Shown: one piece after another, positions 62,005 through 64,000 of the stretch
How positions within the stretch are numbered: the stretch's first letter is position 1
Layout: every line of letters begins with the position of its first letter
Source: Anastatus disparis
Lineage: Eukaryota > Arthropoda > Insecta > Hymenoptera > Eupelmidae
Reading direction: 5' to 3'
Assembly (NCBI GenBank): GCA_017163975.1
Contig: JAFFSR010000229.1
Span: 12,170,001 to 12,234,000, forward strand
DNA length: 64,000 nt
Position numbers and translations under genes: made by a program
The notes under the pieces: model-generated
Told to the model about the DNA's origin: nothing
The model's input: the letters and a program-made list of their open reading frames with translations, nothing else
The model's database searches: none

Positions 62005-64000
62005 TTAAAGCGTAAAGCATAGGGCGAGGCCTCGAGCGGCGCGAGCTCTTACAAAGTTTTCTTGATCGCGTAATAGTTGCATCATTCTTTGCACATCTTC
62101 TGGTCTTGGTTCACCAAATAAACCTAAAATCAAAGCTGAAGTAGATCGCGTAATTGGATTTTCTGACCTTGAGTATCCACGAACGACTGCATTTCTAAAA
62201 AATAAATTAAACCTTTCAATTATTCTCTTTTACTATTAATTCATTAATAATTAATGTTAAAACAAATATTTTTCTATCATTAATAAAAATATAAACATTT
62301 TTCAAGCATCATATGCATTAATTAATATTAATTATTATTTTTTTACCTCAACTCTTCAGCTCGTTGTGGTAAAACGGTTTTTAAACAATTTATTAGCTCT
62401 CGCAAAAAGCTTTCTATGTTTAAACTACTTTCAGATCCAAGATGAGCATGTATTATATGAGCCAAGGATTTACTTTGCAAAAGATTTGCTGTATCGCATA
62501 AAACTTCTCTTGACGCCTTATTAAAAAAATATATGATTATAAATAATTTATATAAATTATGTATGTCGCAAATCCATTCAAATTAGCACAGGCTGTCACT
62601 CATCTCTATCTATCACTAATTCCTCACATTGTGAAAAAAATTTTACAAAAAATAAAAAATTGGCATATTAAAAAAAAAGTATATTCGAGTTTCATTTTTA
62701 ATTTAATTTTCATTTGGTTTTTAATATTAAAAATATTTTAAGATAAAAATAAATTTTAAGCAAAAATTTTATTCAAAGATACACGTTTTTTGGATTAAAA
62801 TTATTCCTACAGCTTTTTGAGAGAAAAAATTCGATCAGAGAATGCTTGTATGAATTTGAACGGAATGCATATTTAATTGAGCAAAGATATTTAAAAATCT
62901 ATCATTTTTGCATTAAGATTACAAAATCGTAACAAACGTTATTACGAAGAAAACGTATTAAATTAAAAAATGTATGAAAAAATAAATTATTCATTAAAGG
63001 AAAATAAAAAATTACTTGAGCTACAGCCGGATTACTATCTTCAAGTTTGATAGCAAGGCAAGGCAAGCAGCCGAGAAGATGATCCGTCACATCGTCATCA
63101 GGTGAAAGAACAAATCTTTGCCAGCCGCGAGCCGTAGCCCCCAAGGCACTTATTGCTGCGAGTCTCATTTCCCAATTTTCTTTTTCGACAAAAGGTTTTA
63201 ACGCCAATACAACTCGTGGACTAATTGGTTTCTCGGTTTTCACTGATAACAGTATTGAAAGACCTCTGAGGGATTCCAACACTACTTCTATACTACCCTC
63301 CGCGCTTGACGGTTCTTCTAAACCATCGAGAAGTGACGCTAAACAGCTATCAAAATATTCGTCAATCTACAATATTAAATGAAAAATTGGACTTTTTTAT
63401 TATTAAAATATTTTATAAAATCAAAATTGAGAAAAAAATTAATAATTGAAAATTCATTATAGGTACATTAAATATAATTAACATCGGAGAAAAATATGCG
63501 TCCATAAAATTTAGAATTACCTGTTTGGGTTCTAAACAAGCGATTCGTGTTAATCCGACCGTAGCTAACTTTCTAACAAGTGCTGAAGAATCAGCTTTAG
63601 CTTCGTGTAAAGTGTTAATAATTGCATCTAACCAAATAACATCACAACTGACTTTTCCGATAAGCTCTGCATAAAAAGCTACTGAAACAGCTCTTTGAGC
63701 GGGTAGTGGATTCGTTACTAATTTTCCTAAGAGTCTGGCTAAATCCGGAAGGACTTTAGTACGTTTAGATAAAAGCTGTACCACTGAATGTACTGTGGCT
63801 ACCAAATTTTCTTCTGCTTCTGATTCTGTTTCGAAGACCTGTAATTATACTCATTATGATGAACTATATTTACATTCCATATTAAAAAAAAATATGATTC
63901 CACTTACAGGTTCATTTGAAAAACTTGCAATGTCTTGTGTGCTGATGATATTCATAATTTTCATTAAAACAGTATACACCTCTCGATGTGGAACAATTTT
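62005..64000 (-). CDS. Maestro heat-like repeat protein (MROH1-like), C-terminal part
   Basis: Five exons: 64000-63908 (open at the edge), 63838-63521, 63366-63016, 62516-62347 and 62194-62005. They give 373 residues up to the stop at 62007-62005. The protein is a run of HEAT-type helical pairs, for example LARLLGKLVTNPLPAQRAVS, DSSALVRKLATVGLTRIACL, WEMRLAAISALGATARGW, and the C-terminal NPITRSTSALILGLFGEPRP. Length, HEAT spacing and the C-terminal end fit MROH1, a large protein linked to lysosome and membrane-coat functions. The N-terminal bulk lies outside the window. Another HEAT-repeat protein is possible. Confidence 0.65.

Overview
This is an AT-rich eukaryotic nuclear window. Genes are split by many short GT-AG introns, there are long non-coding stretches full of degenerate mobile-element debris, and there is one nuclear tRNA gene. 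Protein similarities (GST omega, MED23, asparagine synthetase, Cdt1, an augmin subunit, NAA20, UBAC1, CCDC28, MROH1) are those of an insect-type animal. Base composition, small introns, multi-ankyrin ORFs and TE-like zinc-cluster genes fit a hymenopteran, perhaps a parasitoid wasp; that placement is inference.

Layout. 1-1129 (-): 5' part of a GST omega gene, running off the left edge. 2774-8727 (+): complete 21-exon MED23. 8.7-13.1 kb: gene-poor, with a TTAA-flanked MITE, a region of recurring CCCACAACCGAA motifs and three tRNA-derived SINE copies. 13.1-16.5 kb (-): decayed coding exons, then a two-exon gene for a 369-residue protein with two Cys/His clusters. 18.9-20.3 kb (+): intact ORF of a pogo/Tigger-like transposase relative whose second catalytic Asp appears lost.

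21.4-35.9 kb: a head-to-tail segmental duplication with a period of about 7.7-8.4 kb. Each unit holds a long non-coding part, a conserved small ORF (+) and an intronless ankyrin-repeat ORF (-). Unit 1 has an intact 817-residue ORF. Unit 2 is 5'-truncated at the edge of an 0.8-kb inverted-repeat element (35.91-36.71 kb) carrying many copies of a palindromic CGCGTACGCG core. Comparing the units exposes several insertions, one with an empty site in the sister unit.

38.5-64 kb returns to ordinary gene territory: asparagine synthetase (+), tRNA-Arg(CCU) (-), Cdt1 (+, with E2F-like sites upstream), a probable HAUS5 (-), NAA20 (+), UBAC1 (-), CCDC28 (+) and the 3' end of an MROH1-like gene (-). HAUS5/NAA20 and UBAC1/CCDC28 are divergent pairs with gaps of about 0.5 kb; Cdt1/HAUS5 and CCDC28/MROH1 converge.

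Exon models were built by hand from ORF continuity, GT-AG sites and similarity recalled from family knowledge. For every complete multi-exon model the summed exon length is divisible by three. No search or alignment program was run, so all identity statements are by eye.
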